DNA from: CAADGY01 sp900696665
GTDB lineage: Bacteria; Acidobacteriota; Terriglobia; Bryobacterales; Bryobacteraceae
Length of the DNA stretch: 44,180 nt
Direction of reading: 5' to 3'
NCBI GenBank assembly: GCA_035063885.1
Contig: JAPSFM010000033.1
Coordinates: 1 to 44,180 of the forward strand
The notes under the pieces were generated by a model, which saw nothing but the letters and a program-made list of their open reading frames with translations, did not search any database and was not told the origin of the DNA. A program made the translations under genes and the position numbers. Position 1 is the stretch's first letter. Each line of letters starts with the position of its first letter. This document shows, one piece after another, positions 40,889 through 44,180 of the stretch.

Positions 40889-41449
40889 ATGGGACGAATT
40901 GAACAACTCGCCGAGAAATACCGCCAGCACATCGGGCTCCCGTGGCAGCAGACTGTGGCCGGAGCCCAGCGGGTCATCATGGTGGTTTACGACAAGGAAC
41001 TCGAGCGCTCGTTACAGGCCCGGAAAGAGCTCTTCGCGATGGCTACACGGGAGACTGGACACGAGTGGTTCGAAGTCAACGTCGCCGACTGCTTTGCCGA
41101 GTGGATGGCCACCGAGGAGTATCGCGACGCCTACTTCGAGTCGCCTGACGATCTTCAACTGAAGCTCGAATCGGAGTTTGCCGAACATGTCGCCACCCGG
41201 ATTCGCACCACCCTAAAGAAGCCGGAGGTGACCAAGAACTCCGTCGTCGCTGTCTTCGGCGTCGGCGCGCTTTTCGGATTCACCCGCGTTTCGCGGGTGC
41301 TCAAGCTGCTGGAACCCTCCATTCAGGGCCGGCTCGCCGTTTTCTTTCCTGGCGCCTACGACCAAAACAACTATCGGCTGCTCGACGCGCGCGACGGCTG
41401 GAACTATCTCGCAGTGCCCATCACGCTTCATTCCGCAGGAGGTTATTGA
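40889..41449 (+). CDS. brxB: BrxB-like BREX protein (DUF1788 family)
   Basis: A 186-residue protein with the DUF1788 signature: VVYDKELERSLQARKELFAM, GHEWFEVNVADCFAEWMATEEYRDAYFESP, VVAVFGVGALFGFTRVSRVLKLLEPSIQGRLAVFFPG and RLLDARDGWNYLAVPI. BrxB is a core component of type 1 BREX systems, needed for defence, with unknown biochemical activity. It starts 3 bp after the brxA stop, and its last base is the first base of the brxC start codon, indicating a single co-translated operon. Confidence 0.9.
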   Translation: MGRIEQLAEKYRQHIGLPWQQTVAGAQRVIMVVYDKELERSLQARKELFAMATRETGHEWFEVNVADCFAEWMATEEYRDAYFESPDDLQLKLESEFAEHVATRIRTTLKKPEVTKNSVVAVFGVGALFGFTRVSRVLKLLEPSIQGRLAVFFPGAYDQNNYRLLDARDGWNYLAVPITLHSAGGY

Positions 41450-44180
41450 TGCCAATTCTTATCCGGGACACTCTTTTACGCGATCCATCCAAAGAAGGGC
41501 TGGTCAACAACGGCCAAGCGCGCATCACAAACGAGAGCGCGGACGACAACGTCACCAAGGAGCTTCGCGGCGAACTGTCCACGTTCGTCTGCGAAGGGCA
41601 GTATGCCGAGGGCATCATCACCATCCTTTCGTCGTTCCTGGGCAGTCGCAGCCAGACTCACCAGAAAGCAGCCTGGGTCAGCGGCTTCTTCGGCAGCGGT
41701 AAGTCGCACCTCCTGAAAATGCTCTGCCACCTCTGGTCAGACACAAAGTTCCCAGACGGCGCCACAGCTCGAAGCCTGGTTGCGGAGCTTCCGGAAGAGG
41801 TGCGCGACCTGCTGCGTGAACTGGACGTGGCTGGCAAACGCTCCGGAGGGCTGTTGGCGGCCGCCGGGACCCTTCCCGCCGGCACCACCGAAAATGTCCG
41901 TCTGAGCGTTCTCAGCATCCTGCTACGCGCGTGTGGCCTGCCGACGCAGTATCCCCAGGCGCAGTTTCACCTCTGGCTGGAAGAGCGCGGGATCCTCGCC
42001 AAGGTGAAGGGCGCGGTTGAAGCCGCTGGCAAGAAGTGGGCTCAGGAGTTGAACAACCTGTACGTTAGCCCGCTGATCACCAGGGCCCTCTTGGCCTGCG
42101 ATTCGAACTTCGCAACCAGCGAAGCCTCCGCCAAGGAGATCATCAAGGCCCAGTTCCCCAATCGCACGACCGACCTTACTACCGAAGAGTTCCTGACGAT
42201 GTTCAAGCGCGTCCTTCTACGCGCCGGCAAGGATGGTCAGATGCCTTGCACCATCCTCATCCTGGACGAGGCGCAGCAGTACATCGGCGACTCCGAAACA
42301 CGCTCCGTTCTCATCACCGAAATTGCGGAGGCCGTCTCGAAGCAACTCGACAGCCAGGTGATATTGGTCGCCGCCGGCCAATCGGCTCTCACCGGCGTCA
42401 AGCTCCTGAACAAGCTGCTCGACCGCTTCACGATCCGTATTCAGCTGTCCGACGCGGACGTCGAGACGGTCACCCGCAAAGTGCTGCTCCGTAAGCAGCC
42501 GACCTCCCTCACACCCATCGCGGAACTGCTCGACACCCACGCCGGCGAGGTCTCCCGACAGTTGCAGGGCACGAAGATTGGCGAACGCCTCGAGGACAAG
42601 GCGATCATCGTAGAGGATTATCCGCTCCTCCCAGTCCGTCGTCGCTTCTGGGAACACTGTTTCCGCCAGGTCGACACTGCCGGCACCCAAAGCCAGCTAC
42701 GCTCCCAGTTGCGGATCATCCACGATTGCGTCGCGAAGCTGACCAGCGAATCGTTGGGCCGCCTGATCCCCGGCGACGACCTTTACGAAGCGTTGGCGCC
42801 CGAGATGGTCACCACCGGCGCCCTCCCGCGCGAGATCAACGAGCGCATCGTTACCTTGGGCAGGGACGGCACCAAGGAGGGTCGGCTTCAGCAGCGCATC
42901 TGCGGACTGGTCTTCCTCATTGGCCAGTTGCCGACAGACGGCGCGGCCGACATCGGCGTTCGCGCCACCAAAGAGCACCTGGCTGACCTCCTGGTGGACG
43001 ACCTCGCCGCCGACAACGGCAAGCTGCGTGCCGAGGTCGCGCGCCTGCTCGACAAGCTCGCCGACGAAGGCGTCCTCATGCGCGTCGGCACCGAGTTTCG
43101 CATCCAGACGGAAGAGGGGCGTAACTGGGATTCCGAGTTCCGCCAACGGGAATCCAAGCTGAAGAATGACGTCGCGTTCTTCGACGAGCGGCGCGATCAA
43201 CTGCTGGCGGCCGACGTCCAGAAGACGGTCGATAAGGTGAAGGTCCTCCACGGCGCCGCCAAGGTTCCGCGCGACCTCAAGGTGCACCGCTCGCAGGATG
43301 TGCCGCAATCCGATGGTGAATCCATCCAGGTCTGGCTGCGGGACGGCTTTTCCACATCCGAGAAGGAGATTCTGAACGCAGCCCGCGCGGTCGGCGTGAA
43401 CAGCGCAACACTATTCGTGTTCATTCCCCGGAAGTCGCGCGACGAGCTGTTGAACCTCATCGCCACGGAGCACGCTGCTGAGCAGACTCTGAACGCCAAA
43501 GGCGCGCCGGCCACCCCGGAAGGGCAAGTCGCGCGGCAGAGTATGGAGAGCCGGTATCGGCTGGCCAAACAGCAACGCGAGACTCTGGTGTCCGAGATCG
43601 TCGCTGGCACCAAAGTGTTCCAGGGCGGGGGCAACGAACTACTCCAGCTCTCCCTGGACGAAAAGCTGCGCGCCGGCGCGGACGCCTCCTTGGCGCGCCT
43701 CTTCCCCCGATTCAAGGAGGCCGACTTCTCGGGTTCAGCCTGGGAATCGGCGATGAAGCGGGCCCGCGATGGAGCGGACCAGCCGTTCTCGCCGCTCAAG
43801 TACGAAGGACCTATCGAGCAACATCCCGTCTGCCGGCAGGTGCTTTCCGCCATTGGTTCCGGCAAAACGGGTACGCAGCTTCGGAAGGAATTGGAATCCA
43901 GCCCCTTCGGCTGGCCTCGCGACGCAGTCGATGCGGCGCTGATCGCTCTGCACCGCAGCCAGCATGTCACCGCCACCTTGAACGGCGTTGCGGTGGGCGT
44001 CGGTCAGCTCGACCAGAACAAGGTGCCGAAGACCGAGTTCCGGGTGGAGAAGATCACGCTGTCCATCCAGGATCGCAATGCCCTGCGCGCGCTCTACCAG
44101 GAAGTCGACGTAAAGGCGAAGGGGGACGAACTGGATGCCAAGGCTCCCGAGTTTTTCGCCGCTCTGCTGACGCTTGCCTC
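41449..44180 (+). CDS. brxC: BREX P-loop ATPase BrxC (3' end outside the window)
   Basis: An open frame from ATG 41449 to the right edge, 910 codons, without a stop; about 75 percent of the usual BrxC length of about 1200 residues. Walker A is G79-FFGSGKS86-H, in the context KAAWVSGFFGSGKSHLLKML, and Walker B is ILILDEAQQYI with D273-E274; both are characteristic of BrxC. The C-terminal half is helical with a VKVLHGAAKVPRDLKVH region. The start is preceded by AGGAGGT. BrxC is the large AAA+ ATPase of BREX that acts with PglX and PglZ; these are expected beyond the window. The reading frame was checked at both ends. Confidence 0.9.
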   Translation, partial: MPILIRDTLLRDPSKEGLVNNGQARITNESADDNVTKELRGELSTFVCEGQYAEGIITILSSFLGSRSQTHQKAAWVSGFFGSGKSHLLKMLCHLWSDTKFPDGATARSLVAELPEEVRDLLRELDVAGKRSGGLLAAAGTLPAGTTENVRLSVLSILLRACGLPTQYPQAQFHLWLEERGILAKVKGAVEAAGKKWAQELNNLYVSPLITRALLACDSNFATSEASAKEIIKAQFPNRTTDLTTEEFLTMFKRVLLRAGKDGQMPCTILILDEAQQYIGDSETRSVLITEIAEAVSKQLDSQVILVAAGQSALTGVKLLNKLLDRFTIRIQLSDADVETVTRKVLLRKQPTSLTPIAELLDTHAGEVSRQLQGTKIGERLEDKAIIVEDYPLLPVRRRFWEHCFRQVDTAGTQSQLRSQLRIIHDCVAKLTSESLGRLIPGDDLYEALAPEMVTTGALPREINERIVTLGRDGTKEGRLQQRICGLVFLIGQLPTDGAADIGVRATKEHLADLLVDDLAADNGKLRAEVARLLDKLADEGVLMRVGTEFRIQTEEGRNWDSEFRQRESKLKNDVAFFDERRDQLLAADVQKTVDKVKVLHGAAKVPRDLKVHRSQDVPQSDGESIQVWLRDGFSTSEKEILNAARAVGVNSATLFVFIPRKSRDELLNLIATEHAAEQTLNAKGAPATPEGQVARQSMESRYRLAKQQRETLVSEIVAGTKVFQGGGNELLQLSLDEKLRAGADASLARLFPRFKEADFSGSAWESAMKRARDGADQPFSPLKYEGPIEQHPVCRQVLSAIGSGKTGTQLRKELESSPFGWPRDAVDAALIALHRSQHVTATLNGVAVGVGQLDQNKVPKTEFRVEKITLSIQDRNALRALYQEVDVKAKGDELDAKAPEFFAALLTLA

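Noticed and set aside
41476..43976. Several minus-strand open frames opposite brxC
   Set aside because: They are shadows of the long BrxC frame, which itself has no stop in the window and carries clear Walker motifs.
1..44180. tRNA, rRNA or insertion-sequence elements anywhere in the window
   Set aside because: No cloverleaf-like sequence, rRNA segment, transposase motif or terminal inverted repeat with target duplication was seen.

Overview
The window is GC-rich, densely packed bacterial DNA. Almost all of it (about 1-38190) is a tailed-phage or prophage genome of siphovirus-like build. A BREX anti-phage defence operon follows directly (about 38390 to the right edge) and is cut off inside brxC. 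The host cannot be fixed from this window. The GC-rich codon usage, the ParB-methyltransferase fusions, the DUF3489 genes and the BREX genes recall soil Acidobacteriota (Solibacter/Bryobacter-like) or Proteobacteria; this is a low-confidence inference. No integrase, tRNA, rRNA, CRISPR array or insertion sequence is visible, and neither attachment site can be identified.

Layout. (1) 1-7976, plus strand: a tightly overlapping replication/recombination operon. It encodes the tail of a sigma-like HTH protein, a RecB/Cas4-like nuclease with four putative Fe-S cysteines, a Sak4-like ATPase, a DUF669 protein, an ERCC4 nuclease, a RecD2-like helicase and a primase-helicase with CHC2 zinc finger, Toprim and VapE-like domains. 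(2) 7981-8286: an unusual cluster of GTGTTCCAGT repeats in both orientations just after the primase gene, a candidate replication origin or operator array. (3) 8110-13931: small unknown genes and two different ParB-methyltransferase fusions. (4) 13947-15022, minus strand: a three-gene DUF3489 island. (5) 15113-22275: packaging and head genes (terminase small and large, DUF4177, gpW, portal, protease-capsid fusion, DUF2190 cement protein, head-tail joining). (6) 22272-38188: tail genes. These include a tail-assembly chaperone ending in a canonical CCCAAAC slippery heptamer that would produce a G-T type -1 frameshift product, an antisense HicAB toxin-antitoxin pair wedged in front of the tape-measure gene, a lysozyme-like protein, a LamG-like gene broken by a frameshift, a DUF2460/gpL-like Fe-S tail-tip protein and a 1002-residue tail-tip or fibre protein.

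(7) 38188-44180: a regulatory region in which two identical 18-bp palindromes flank a good sigma-70-type promoter, then four co-directional genes. These are a 558-residue coiled-coil protein with a PD-(D/E)XK nuclease signature and internal repeats, a BrxA-like protein, BrxB (DUF1788), and the P-loop ATPase BrxC, which runs off the window. The nuclease-like first gene is not one of the textbook BREX core genes. Together with the paired-palindrome control region and the position immediately behind a phage tail module, it is the most promising candidate for something undescribed. Either the prophage carries BREX as cargo, or a defence island sits against the prophage.
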